Below, in pieces: positions 1-7,965 of a DNA stretch of 10,634 bases. The notes beneath the pieces were generated by a model, which saw nothing but the letters and a program-made list of their open reading frames with translations, ran no database searches and was not told the DNA's origin. The translations under genes and the position numbers were made by a program. Source of the stretch: Larix sibirica (Eukaryota; Streptophyta; Pinopsida; Pinales; Pinaceae); NCBI GenBank assembly GCA_004151065.3, contig NWUY0300004324.1, positions 8,773-19,406 of the forward strand. The letters are read 5' to 3'. Within the stretch, counting starts at the first letter, position 1. The number at the start of each line of letters is the position of its first letter.

Positions 1-823
1 AATGATACAACCCAAGCATAAGAGATAGTCCTCCTAGCAGCAGCTTCTCCTCCTCCACAAGTGCGCCACTCTCCAATGAGTGTATAAGTGAGAATCAACT
101 TTAGTTCAAGAACTCCTAATTGGATAGGTAGAACAACTTCCTTTCAATACATCAATTGAAAATGAGAGGTCCCAATAGATCTTTTGATACTTATTCTATC
201 TGTCAAGAAAGCATATCTCAGGTTTACATCCCAGGATTTTTTATTCTCTAATAGCATTTTCTTGATGATTATGAGTAAACTTTTATTTGATGATTCATCT
301 AGGCCACTTCCTTGAGGATATTATGGGGTGGAGTGTCCCAATTCAATGTTATATTTCTGGTAGAACTCCATCATTTTTAATGATATGAATGCTTGACCAT
401 TATCAACAATGATCTTCCTTGGGAAACCAATCCTAGATAAAACATTTTCTTCCAAGAATTTGATTATCACAATGTCATTTGTTGACCTAGTGGGTATTGG
501 TTCAACCCATTTAGTGAAGTAATTAGATTTTGTTAGGATCCATCTGTGCTGACCACTTGAGTGAGGATTTATCTCTAGACCCCATTGTTAAAAAGGAGCA
601 TAAATTTTGAACGGACTTAAAGGAAAAGGCTTTAACTTTTTTTTTCCTACAAACATTTGACATTCAATACATGCTCTTATCATTTGATTTGCATCATCAA
701 ATAATTTTGGCCAATAATACTCATCTCTCAGAACTTTGTATGCAGTGGTGCTCCAACGCCTTTATGGATTTATGTAATTATCCCCTCTGTCTCATATTCT
801 ATTACACAATTAAGCAATATTCC
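1..823 (-). pseudogene. integrase, cut by the window edge (element 1)
   Basis: Integrase would insert the DNA copy into the chromosome. The start reads in one frame (GILLNCVIEYETEGII) and then shifts near 755 to STTAYKVLRDEYYWPKLFDD and ACIECQ, the zinc-binding CxxC (Cys codons at 669-671 and 660-662). The catalytic core is clear: SGQHRWILTKSNYFTKWVE, KFLEENVLSRIGFPRKIIVD, with Asp at 402-404 and GLDESSNKS with Glu at 294-296. These are 35 residues apart, the D-35-E spacing of the family. The first Asp is missing: QWGLEINPHSSGQH lacks about four residues after GL. In-frame stops follow APF, HSTP and LMY. Beyond position 150 the match fades, and the C-terminal domain is outside the window. Confidence 0.88.
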
Positions 824-1584
824 TTAAGGGTATTTCCAATAAAGATATTCATTCAAAATACAATATTTTACTGCTTGCAACTTCAGGGATCTAGTTTGTG
901 ATCTAGTCAAATTTTCTGGGCATTCAAGATTGATCAAATAGAAAATAATATTCTTGTACCATGGGGACTCTGATAATTTAGGATTTACCTTCATAATCCC
1001 GCTACAAGGTTCATTATTGTTTTCTATTCTCTCTTCTTCAGTCAATTTAGCCACTAGATTCAAGTCTAGTGCCTCACAATTTGATTCAACCAACAACTTT
1101 GCTAGCCCCTGACCTTTTACCAACTTTGTGGGATTCATTTCCAGATCATACTCCTGTATTTTTTAAATCCACTTATCTCTTCTTCCTTCACCTTCTATTT
1201 GACATAAAATGTCTTTCACTGTGCTGTGTGGGACATATGCAATTACATGAGAATGCAACACATAACATATGAAATATTTTAGGGCTTTTACCATGGCATA
1301 TGCTTATTTTCCATTAGGATATACTTCAATTTTACATCTCTTAGGGCTTTACTGAAAAATGTTACAGGATGTTCATATCCTTCTTGATTTTTCTACATAA
1401 TTTTAACTGCTATGGTGTGGGTGGAAGTAAAAGAAAATATCATGAAAGGCTTGGTGTGGTTAGGACTAAGTAACAAAAGGGATTCCCCTATGGCCCTCTT
1501 TAGCTGCTGGAAGGCTTCTTTGGACTCCTTGGTCCATTTTACATCATTACCGATTTTTAATATGTTGGTGATGGTATTTATCAG
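824..1584 (-). pseudogene. RNase H (gypsy type) and RH-integrase linker (element 1)
   Basis: Right after RT, VKWTKESKEAFQQLKRAI marks the RT-RNase H junction, followed by TKPFMIFSFTSTHTIAVKIM, GYEHPVTFFSKALRD and KLKYILMENK. This is the usual gypsy RNase H, distinct from the extra domain upstream of RT. An early stop follows LNMA (1582-1584) and a TAG follows VKIM. Near 1300 the frame shifts (YAMVKALKYF, then AYVPHSTVKDIL and RDKWI). The open stretch 1138-824 is the linker to integrase, recognisable by MNPTKLVKGQGLAKLLVESN, SPWYKNIIFYLINLECPENL and KLQAVKYCILNEYLYWKYP. In plus-strand reading this area shows only shadow frames. The gene has lost function through stops and the shift. Confidence 0.8.
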
Positions 1585-2421
1585 CTATGCCATATTTAGA
1601 ATAAATCTCCTCAAAACATGTATTCTCTGTATGAAAGACCAGAACTCCTTCTTATTCCTAAGAAGGTATATCAATTGAATAGATGCCACCCTTTCTGGTT
1701 CTATCTTTACTCCATCTTTGCAAACAATGTGCCCAAGTAATTTTCCTACCTGTAAGGAAAAATGTGACTTCTTGGGGTTTAGAGGTAACCCATATTTTAT
1801 GCATTTGATAAATGTTTTCCTCAAATGTGACAAGTGTTCATCATCTGTTTTGGAAAAAATAGTCACGTCATCAAGGTATATCAGTATGAACTTGTCTCTC
1901 TCTCCCACAAATGCTATATCCATGAACCTTTGAAAAGTGGCTCCTGCATTAATTAAAACGAAAGAAATTTTATCATACATAAAAGTTCCCGAGGGTGTAA
2001 TGAATGTTGTAATTTCCCTACTTCTTTGCTTGTAACCACTTGATTGTAACCTGAAAAACCATCCATCATTGATATTATATTTTCCCCTACTAATTTATGT
2101 AAAATCTAATCCATTTTGCACAAAGGGTAATATCTTTTAAAGAGAATTTATTCATATTTCTAAAATCAACACAGATCCTAATTTCCCCATTCTTCATCCT
2201 GACAAGTACAACAGTTTCTACCCACACTGAGTATCTGAAAGAACTATTATTTTGGCATCTAATAATTTCCTTACTTCCTTTTCAATTATAGGTAACAACA
2301 TGGGATTTGTATGTCTGGGTTTCTGTTTGAAAGGATTAACTCCAATATTTAAATGTATCTTATGCTGAACGATAGATGTATCATATTTCCATGCAAATAC
2401 ATCTACATATTCTTTAAACAT
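1585..2421 (-). pseudogene. reverse transcriptase, frameshifted (element 1)
   Basis: The RT would copy element RNA into DNA inside particles. The N-terminal part reads YVDVFAWKYDTSIVQHKIHL, NPMLLPIIEKEVRKLLDAKI, then shifts frame near 2240 to NGEIRICVDFRNMNK (first catalytic Asp in VDF). It shifts again near 2130 to SMMDGFSGYNQV, and again near 2010 to TFITPSGTFMYDK. The last 131 codons (1980-1585) are open: NAGATFQRFMDIAF, the active-site YLDD at 1867-1878 followed by VTIFSK, then LNPKKSHF, GKLLGHIV and LRRFILNMA of the thumb. FAWKYDTS looks a few residues shorter than family members I recall. Three frame changes separate four well-preserved blocks, so the gene cannot give a whole enzyme, although the YLDD box itself is intact. 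Confidence 0.9.
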
Positions 2422-3457
2422 CTTTAAATACCTTTGTTTTACTTCAGCAGGTAATAGTTTTGACAGTTTGAAAATTTTGGAATCTTTTGATGTGCCAACA
2501 CTTACATCTTATACATCTTCCTCTTTTGGTTGCACAATAGGCTTCACATGGATGCCATTTTTATCAAAAATTCTCTCCAATGGCACTAGGCCTTTGGGAA
2601 TAAAATTGCTCATGAGCTATAATATTTTATGACTGGCTATTTTTTCTTTGATATCTGGTTTTATTTCATTCCTTCCTTCTCTCCATCTTGGAGGAACTTG
2701 CTCATCTTCTTCATTGTCTCCATCTTGATTTATTTCAAAATTTGATAATTCTTCAATCATTTCCGTAAATCTCTTTATCTATTTGCCATCTTCGAATACT
2801 TGCGAATGTTTCACATTGTCAGGTATTGAAGGTCTGTATATTATTTCTACTTCATGCTTCTATATGAGGCCCAGTGGAGTCTTAAAAGTACTAGCACCTA
2901 CAGCTAGTGAGTCTACTATTTGGTTCCCTTCCCTTGGTACGACAATGATATTGAAAGCAACAAAGAAGTTTTCTATTAAATCCCATACCCGATTTCTGTA
3001 TGCTCTCATCCTTTGATGCTTAATTTGGTACACACCTATGATTTGCTACACCAGTAATTATGAATCTCCAAAGACACAAATTTCTTTCACTCCCATTTTC
3101 TTAGCAGCTTCTAATCCCAAAATTTAATTTGAAGGATAAAGCAATTTCTTCTTTATTAGGGGAAAATAAAATCACACTAGCTCCTGCTTCTCCTTTGGCC
3201 GAAGGTCCATCAAAATACATCTGCCACAATTGACTTGCAGAAGGTGCAATGCTTGAGATAGACAAATTTGTGTGATATGCCTCTTCATACTCTTCATTCA
3301 CAGCCAAAATGAAACACCCCGTGTCTTCTTCCATGGAATATACAAGGTATTTTATGGGGTTGCTCTGATCACTAATTACATATGCAAATATGGCTTCCCT
3401 GTACAATCTTCTTGACTCTCCTGCAAATAATGGAACAATATTATACTTTAGGTCCAT
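2422..3457 (-). pseudogene. RNase H-like domain before RT, plus linker (element 1)
   Basis: It continues the protease frame after the TAG at 3458. Residues 1-75 are a connector (LKYNIVPLFAGESRRLYREA). WQMYFDGPSAKGEAGASVIL then opens an RNase H fold of the archaeal-like plant type, with the first catalytic Asp at 3209-3211. After LNF the reading jumps to another frame and resumes at GLEAAKKMGVKEICVFGDS (Asp at 3064-3066) and later NQIVDSLAV (Asp at 2911-2913). The missing piece is the NNxAEYEAL helix that holds the catalytic Glu, so the enzyme is dead. The linker from about 2860 to 2430 has IYRPSIPDNVKH and SNFIPKGLVPLERIFDKN, with several stops (for example TAG within SHKIL*LMSN at 2617-2619). 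RNase H removes the RNA strand during reverse transcription. Confidence 0.75.
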
Positions 3458-4756
3458 CTAGATAGTAACTCCCACCTTTTTGGCTGATTTTCTGGATAGC
3501 AACATCCCATATCTTGCTGGTACATCTTCCACTACCACATCCATTACAACACTCTTGGCAAGAAGATGAGCCACAATAACTATTAGATCCTTTATCATTC
3601 TGATACATTTCACTTTCTTGTAGGAAAAACTATAAAGATCATGATAAGGTTTAGTAATTTCCAAATCTAACTGCTCCATGATCTCTTTTGGCATTAGCTT
3701 GTGTGAGGCACCAGAATCCAACATACAATTATGTAACAATTTCCCATGCACTTTCAGAGTTATATAAAAAGGAGCAATATGGTCATCTATATCTTCTTCA
3801 ACTGCTAGACCTACATATATAGCAGGATTTTCATCTACTAAATTTAGAGTATCAGGGGATAGCCTTAGACCAGTAAGTTGTAGGACCTTTTCTATATTCT
3901 TCTGATATGCATGGATTTTGGCCAACTCAGACAGAGGAAAAGGGATTTTTATGTTAGATAATTCATGATCTATATCAAAAGGAATTGAAGTTTTATGCTC
4001 TTTTCTTTCAATTTTTGTCTTATTCGATTGTGGAATTTCAACTTTCTTTTGGATAACTGTATTTGCAGGTTTACTTTGAGAAAGAGTAGGCTTTATACTA
4101 GGATTAGGATCATTAATGTTTTTGTCATTCTTTGGGTTTACAAAGGTTTTTTTAGGGGAAGGAGTATACTTATGATTTGGAGCATTATTCCTTGGCATCA
4201 AATTGTATTTTCTTTGCACTTCTTTATTATTATGGTAGACTTCTTCTTGTAAATATCTCTCATAGTCCTCTTTTGTGAGGTGGATCATGCTACTATCATC
4301 CTCCATCCACAACACTTCTTCAGGAGGTTCTATGTCCACTTCATCTGGAGGCATATCAACTACATGATTATCATTATTGTCTTCTCTTATAGGAAGTTGT
4401 ATTGGTGGATCTTCATTCCTTCTATCTCTATTCATGATTTGAGGATTGAATGGCCTCCTATATTGATTTGGATTTCTCTGTCCAAATGCCTGAGGATTTC
4501 TATTGGGACCATTTCCTTCTACTTCCATCTTGTTGATTTTAGTTGAAAGACCTTTGAGTAATCTTGACATTTCCTCCATATTTTCATCTTGATTTTCTTT
4601 ACTTTTACCAGAGGTACCAATCTCATCTCTAAGATTCTTCTTGTATGAATCATGCTTGTGTCTTATCCTTCCTGAGGTAGTAATATTCCCTTCCACATCT
4701 ACAAAAACATCATTCATACTTAGAATAGTTGCAGATCTTCTTTCTTTAAGGATCAT
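3458..4756 (-). pseudogene. gag C-terminus, linker and aspartic protease (element 1)
   Basis: An open stretch of 432 codons, the longest in the window, in the same frame as the upstream gag and preceded only by a TAA. Residues 1-60 finish the capsid domain (KERRSAT, then GRIRHKHDSYKK). Residues 60-300 are a polar, Asn/Pro/Lys-rich linker (NPNQYRRPFNPQIMNRDRR) with no CCHC zinc knuckle. Residues about 300-430 are the retropepsin-like protease: MLDSGASHKLMP has its catalytic Asp at residue 347 (3716-3718), followed by LDLEITKPYHDLYSF and VPARYGMLLSRKSAKKVG as the flap and C-terminal parts. It would cut the polyprotein into its mature units. The reading ends at a TAG (3458-3460) with the next ATG directly after it in the same frame, so this stop is a later mutation and not the gene end. 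Confidence 0.85.
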
Positions 4757-4762
4757 AGCAAA

Positions 4763-5677
4763 TTATGACTCAAAAGCTCCTACATATGTGACTTTATCAG
4801 CAACTTGTGAAGGCTTAGTGTCCCGAGGAATTTTATTGGATATTTTGTTAAATCTTTTGTTAAATTCCCTAGTTGTTTCCCCATTCTTCTTCCTTAATGC
4901 AACAAACTCTATTAGATAGTATAGGTGATCTCTCTTTTCACCCATTTGTCTCATAAAAACAACTTCTAGAGAAGGCCGAGATTTTAAAGAGTTTTTCGGC
5001 AAGGATCTGAACTATTTCCTTACTTCACCTTCTAAGGTTTGCACAAACAACCTCACAAACACATCATCATGTTCTATGTAAAGATTATCAATAAAATCCT
5101 GGAACATAGCTATGTGTTCCTTAGTTGTTGTAGCTTTCTCTCCATCAAATTTTGGAAGAATCTTTAAATATCTATTAGGTAGGTCATGAAGGTTATTAGG
5201 TAGATTTAATGGACCGTCCATGACATCTACCTAGGGGTTTACAAGTGGGGGTGGAGGTGGACCTCCTCCTCTTCCAACCATATTTAGATGTTGCAAGATT
5301 ATATTCCTGGCTTCAGGTGTAATGAGAGTCCTTTAAGGATGAACTTTAGGATGTTCAGGGCTAGAAGTGTTGACAAAAGGTGATAAAGAAGAAAAAGTAG
5401 GTTCTAAAACATGATTTAAAGGAGTTCTAGGAGTCTTATGAGTATCACCCTGATTATTTAAATCTTCTAATCTTTCTTGATTTAATAAAGTAGGATATAT
5501 CAAAGGGGAATTTAAATGAGGAATACCTTTTCCTTGAGAACCTTGAGTTGTACGAAGATTCCTCCAATGTGTTCTTGAGTTAGGAAGGGTCAAATAAACA
5601 TTTTGACTATGGATTGGCTTTGGCGTGCCTGCTACCAAAATCCAGTTTGCTTCAATGGAGTCACTAAGTGAAAACAT
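4763..5677 (-). pseudogene. gag: gag, N-terminal and capsid part, broken by stops (element 1)
   Basis: Gag would form the virus-like particle in the cytoplasm. The frame opens at the ATG at 5675-5677, just after an in-frame TGA and 91 bases past the primer-binding site, and stays in one frame with the protease. The first 115 codons are low-complexity and rich in Pro, Ser and Asn; a run of prolines follows near 5250. From 5221 the retrotransposon gag (capsid) domain is clear: LPKFDGEK, then FQDFIDNLYIEHDDVFVRLF, LEGEVRK and LRKKNGETTREFNKRFNKI. Stops lie at 5333-5335, 5231-5233, 5012-5014 and 4763-4765. The one at 5012 falls right after VRK, where the family has Trp, so it is probably TGG turned to TAG; the one at 5231 fits a lost CAG. 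No frameshift is needed. Confidence 0.85.
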
Positions 5678-5767
5678 TCAACCAATTGCATCTGATCCGC
5701 TTTCACCACACAAAATTCAGAATTTTAGCAATTGTCATGCCCGAGAAAATAACTTCCTTATCTTCTG

Positions 5768-5785
5768 TCCCCGACAACGACGCCA
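5768..5785 (-). other. primer-binding site, tRNA-Asp type
   Basis: The minus strand reads TGGCGTCGTTGTCGGGGA. The complement of the 3' end of plant tRNA-Asp(GUC), including CCA, is TGGCGCCGTTGCCGGGGA, so 16 of 18 bases match and both differences are C-to-T. It lies where a primer site should be, between an LTR-like region and the gag start 91 bases further on. tRNA-Asp priming is typical of plant Tat/Athila gypsy elements, whereas most copia elements use initiator tRNA-Met. The site would prime minus-strand DNA synthesis. Confidence 0.8.
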
Positions 5786-5792
5786 TTTCTCA

Positions 5793-6657
5793 TGTTGTTC
5801 CCTAAGATGTACTAGGTTGAAATAGTGCACGACAGGGCATGAAAAAAATCAAATTTTAAATATTTTCAAGCTAAATATATATGAACTTAAATGTGAAATG
5901 TAATCTCTCTTGAAATATTTGAGTAAGTAACCTTTGTGAACAATTTTGATGCTGTAAAACAACTATGGAGGAATTTTGTAGAGTGTTACAACACTTTGGA
6001 TAATAACGAGGATGAATTTTAGTAGATGGAGACAAAAATAGGTTCAAGATGCGTTTATAGGATGATTCTCTTTAAACCTAGTGGAAGCATAAATGTACTG
6101 AGCTTTGATTTAAAGATTTCAGTAGTTTTTTAACAAAATGGATGGCAGACCATGAGTTTATTCTATGAATTTACTGTTAACAAGACATTCATGAAAACAA
6201 GAATAAAATAATACTTCAAATACTGTTGAACAACACAAAATATTTGATAATGGAACATAGGTCAAAATGTTTGAAATCTCTGCAATTTATCTCAATATTC
6301 ATCAACATATAGTATCAATGACACAATATGGAGCTGAAATGTTACTCGGAACTTTTATTAGCACTTCATGAGAGTATACATATACATGGAGAAAAATGAT
6401 AACAATGAATAGGGACAAAATACAAAGGAAAATCGTCTCTGTAGCAGTCTATAAGCTTAATCTATAACAATTATATTACATTACAAAACAGTTCACAGCT
6501 CAACAAAAAGGATAGAGTCCCCCTACACAAATTTGCCAGCCAGAAGTTATGAAATTGTATTACATTATATAGGACTCTCTATGAGTAACTGAATTTAGTT
6601 AATTCTAATAGAATTTTAATTCTATCCTTTTCAGTGAAACTTTATAACTGGTTTTCA
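5793..6657 (-). repeat. candidate 5' LTR of gypsy element 1
   Basis: The inner edge is placed by the primer-binding site: seven bases beyond it, the minus strand reads ...ACAACA, giving the CA expected at an LTR end (5793-5794). The outer edge is a guess: a TG at 6656-6657 that follows a purine-rich stretch (about 6670-6710). Inside, the minus strand has a TATATAA box at 6565-6571 and an AATAAA signal at 6354-6359, about 210 bases apart and in the right order for an LTR. There is no convincing reading frame, which also fits. A short imperfect repeat (6591-6607 and 6611-6624) sits upstream of the TATA box. With no second LTR in the window, the length of about 865 bases cannot be confirmed. Confidence 0.45.
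6565..6571 (-). promoter_or_regulatory. TATA box candidate in the LTR of element 1
   Basis: The minus strand reads TATATAA, about 90 bases inside the proposed LTR start and about 210 bases before an AATAAA (6354-6359). In LTR elements these two signals frame the R region, so this is a plausible start of the element transcript. In AT-rich DNA such a motif also occurs by chance. Confidence 0.35.
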
Positions 6658-6669
6658 TTATTTCGCTTT

Positions 6670-6710
6670 ATACTTCTTTTTACTTGATTTTTCTTTTCTT
6701 TCCTATTGTC
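6670..6710 (-). other. purine-rich tract, possible polypurine tract
   Basis: The minus strand is almost all A and G over this stretch (for example AGGAAAGAAAAGAAAAA) and lies just before the proposed outer edge of the LTR at 6657. A polypurine tract primes plus-strand DNA synthesis and normally sits immediately before a 3' LTR. If real here, the LTR at 5793-6657 would also serve as the 3' LTR of a unit to its right. It overlaps the end of the glutamine-rich frame, and purine runs are common in AT-rich DNA. Confidence 0.25.
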
Positions 6711-7108
6711 TGCATTTTATGTCCTCGCATGTACACATTTGGCTATGCAGCTGGTTGACCCATTTCTTGACATGTTGTTTGAACATTTGGAAGTATCTCT
6801 GCTTGCCTCATTTGAATATTCACTTTCTCTCCAGGTGGCATAAATTCCAAAGGGGTTGGATAATTTACAAACTAGCCTGGGACTGTAGGATACTGTTGTC
6901 GACTTGTCTGCCCTTGTGGCATGTTGGAAGTTTTTCCTGTAGTTTTCTTTTGAGGTGAAATTAACTGGGAGTATTTTGATACTGACTGCAAAGTTTTTCC
7001 CATTGCAACTTGATGAGCCTTTAATGATTCTAAGGCTATCTCTGCATCAATGTGATTTTATAGGATATGGGGTCTAGCTACTTTAATAGCCTCTTTAAAT
7101 TGATCCAT
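6680..7108 (-). pseudogene. unidentified glutamine-rich reading frame with three stops
   Basis: I do not recognise this protein. Starting at the ATG at 7106-7108, about 142 codons stay in one frame with only three stops: TAA at 7058-7060, TAG at 6872-6874 and TAG at 6743-6745. Each would be a Gln codon after one T-to-C change, and the region is rich in Gln, Pro and Met. It reads MDQFKEAIKVARPHIL, then NHIDAEIALESLKAHQ, LQSVSKYSQLISPQKK, NYPTPLEFMPPGEKVN, and ends in a basic tail KKRKIK before TAA. The same frame is open further upstream (7453-7235) but breaks with several stops at 7115-7155. It lies between two proposed LTRs and could be the 3' coding end of another element, a captured host exon, or chance. 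Confidence 0.35.
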
Positions 7109-7560
7109 ATTTAAAAATAATTAGGACAACTAGCATCAATTTGTTTGGCGCTATTTGGATGAGATTGAATATGGTCTGGGCCCCATATGGAAAATGTCCA
7201 CTTGGAATGGACTAACGTGTACACCACAGGGTCACCCACTATATGAACATGGACACTTTATTGATTTGTGGTTTTGGTGGAAATCAGAGTAGTTTTCATA
7301 AGTGGTAACTCCCCCGGGGCTTGGTAGTATTGCAGAAGTGGTTTGCAAGGAGTTTCCAATAAAGCTCCAGCCTCCACCATGTGTTCGACGGTGTCTATGT
7401 AATGCCTCCTTTGACCAAAATATTCTCGACGCTTTTAGTAAGCACGCTTTCATAGTGGACCATTGATATGATGATCAATTTTTTTATTAGCACGAGTCAC
7501 GACCATTCACCCTATCACGCTGGCACTTTCTCGGTGCGTTGTGACACATAACCATTGTTC

Positions 7561-7568
7561 TATTTATA
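7561..7568 (-). promoter_or_regulatory. TATA box candidate in the second LTR
   Basis: The minus strand reads TATAAATA within CTATAAATAG, a canonical plant TATA sequence. It lies about 15 bases downstream of an 8-bp perfect hairpin (7583-7602). Its place inside a proposed LTR and ahead of an AATAAA supports a role in element transcription; a chance match is possible. Confidence 0.4.
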
Positions 7569-7582
7569 GATCGACGTTTTTT

Positions 7583-7602
7583 CATTGCTACCTTTAGCAA
7601 TG
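7583..7602. repeat. perfect 8-bp inverted repeat (hairpin)
   Basis: CATTGCTA and TAGCAATG flank a four-base loop, so the arms pair perfectly. It lies just upstream (minus-strand sense) of the TATA box at 7561-7568. It could be a protein-binding palindrome in the promoter or part of a small inverted-repeat element; nothing in the sequence settles this. Confidence 0.6.
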
Positions 7603-7710
7603 GAATTTTTTAGCCTGTTGTCACATGGTTTTATCTTTTTCCTATAGTATACCCGCCCGACTATGTGTAACTTTTATCCTTAGATCCTTATGGGATAAAC
7701 TCTAGACATT

Positions 7711-7902
7711 TTACATCACACTCTTTTGGAAGGCCCAAAACATTGTGAAAATATCAATACTAACATGACCAATGTGAACACCACTAGAATGTACTAACTT
7801 ATTAGAAGGTGAGTACAAGGCCCACTCAATAGATGATACATTTAGTGTATAAGGGCTAGCCTTACCAACAAATCCTATATGGCAACAAATATATTTTGAC
7901 AT
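7711..7902 (-). pseudogene. RNase H-like fragment downstream of integrase (remnant 2)
   Basis: Residues 9-50 read IGFVGKAS...EWALYSPSNKLVHSSGVHIGH, which fits the first beta strands of the archaeal-like RNase H found in plant gypsy elements: FDGAS, then GWxLYSPxxxLVxxSGVxxG. The catalytic Asp of FDG is Val here (codon at 7867-7869). Where the family continues TNNxAEY with the catalytic Glu, the text has SIDIFTMFWAF, so the active site is lost twice. The frame is the same as that of the integrase-like segment at 7966-8577, separated by stops at 7966-7968 and 7903-7905. Its sequence differs clearly from the RNase H of element 1, so it belongs to another family. The assignment rests on about 40 residues. 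Confidence 0.55.
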
Positions 7903-7965
7903 CTAGAATAGAAATGAAAGACTAGAATTGGACACAAAGCAAAGGAAACAAAACACAAAAAATAA

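Larger units (their letters stand above)
1..6657 (-). mobile_element. Ty3/gypsy LTR retrotransposon, degenerate, 3' end cut by window edge
   Basis: Read on the minus strand, the order is candidate 5' LTR, tRNA-Asp primer-binding site, gag, aspartic protease, RNase H-like domain, reverse transcriptase, RNase H, integrase. Integrase after RT is the gypsy (Metaviridae-type) order; copia has integrase before RT. The tRNA-Asp primer and the extra RNase H point to the plant Tat/Athila branch, which is known for both, although I could not test this phylogenetically. The copy is dead: five stops break gag-protease, at least three frameshifts break RT, and one catalytic residue each is missing from the extra RNase H and from integrase. 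The 3' LTR and integrase C-terminus lie left of position 1. The right boundary rests on a guessed LTR start and could be wrong by hundreds of bases. Confidence 0.9.
7200..7625 (-). repeat. candidate 3' LTR of a second gypsy-like element
   Basis: On the minus strand, a purine-rich tract (7629-7643, AGGAAAAAGATAAAA) is followed after three bases by TGTGACAACAGG (start at 7625), a plausible LTR start. A TATAAATA box lies at 7561-7568 and an AATAAA at 7257-7262, about 300 bases further, as expected for U3-R. The left end is not defined; about 7200 is a guess from the polyadenylation signal. The stretch is less AT-rich than its surroundings and includes a CCCCGGGGG run near 7313. A 73-codon open frame here (7453-7232) is probably a by-product. 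No partner LTR is visible. Confidence 0.35.

Noticed and set aside
671-901. Plus-strand open frame of 76 codons
   Set aside because: It lies opposite the integrase start and linker of element 1, which reads clearly on the minus strand; it is a shadow frame.
1412-1933. Plus-strand open frames opposite RT and RNase H
   Set aside because: The minus strand there has YLDD and other RT motifs, so these are shadows.
3995-4919. Plus-strand open frames of 85-92 codons (3995-4252, 4280-4546, 4641-4919)
   Set aside because: They lie opposite the gag-protease frame and show no domain pattern; hydrophobic composition comes from the complement of Asn/Lys-rich codons.
6719-6958. Plus-strand open frame of 79 codons rich in Trp, Leu and Cys
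   Set aside because: It is antisense to the Gln-rich frame; its composition is what complementing Gln/Pro codons gives, and no membrane protein family is recognised.
7232-7453. Minus-strand open frame with HRHRRTHGGG, at first sight zinc-finger-like
   Set aside because: No paired Cys residues accompany the His, and it falls within the proposed second LTR with an AATAAA inside; a chance frame is more likely.
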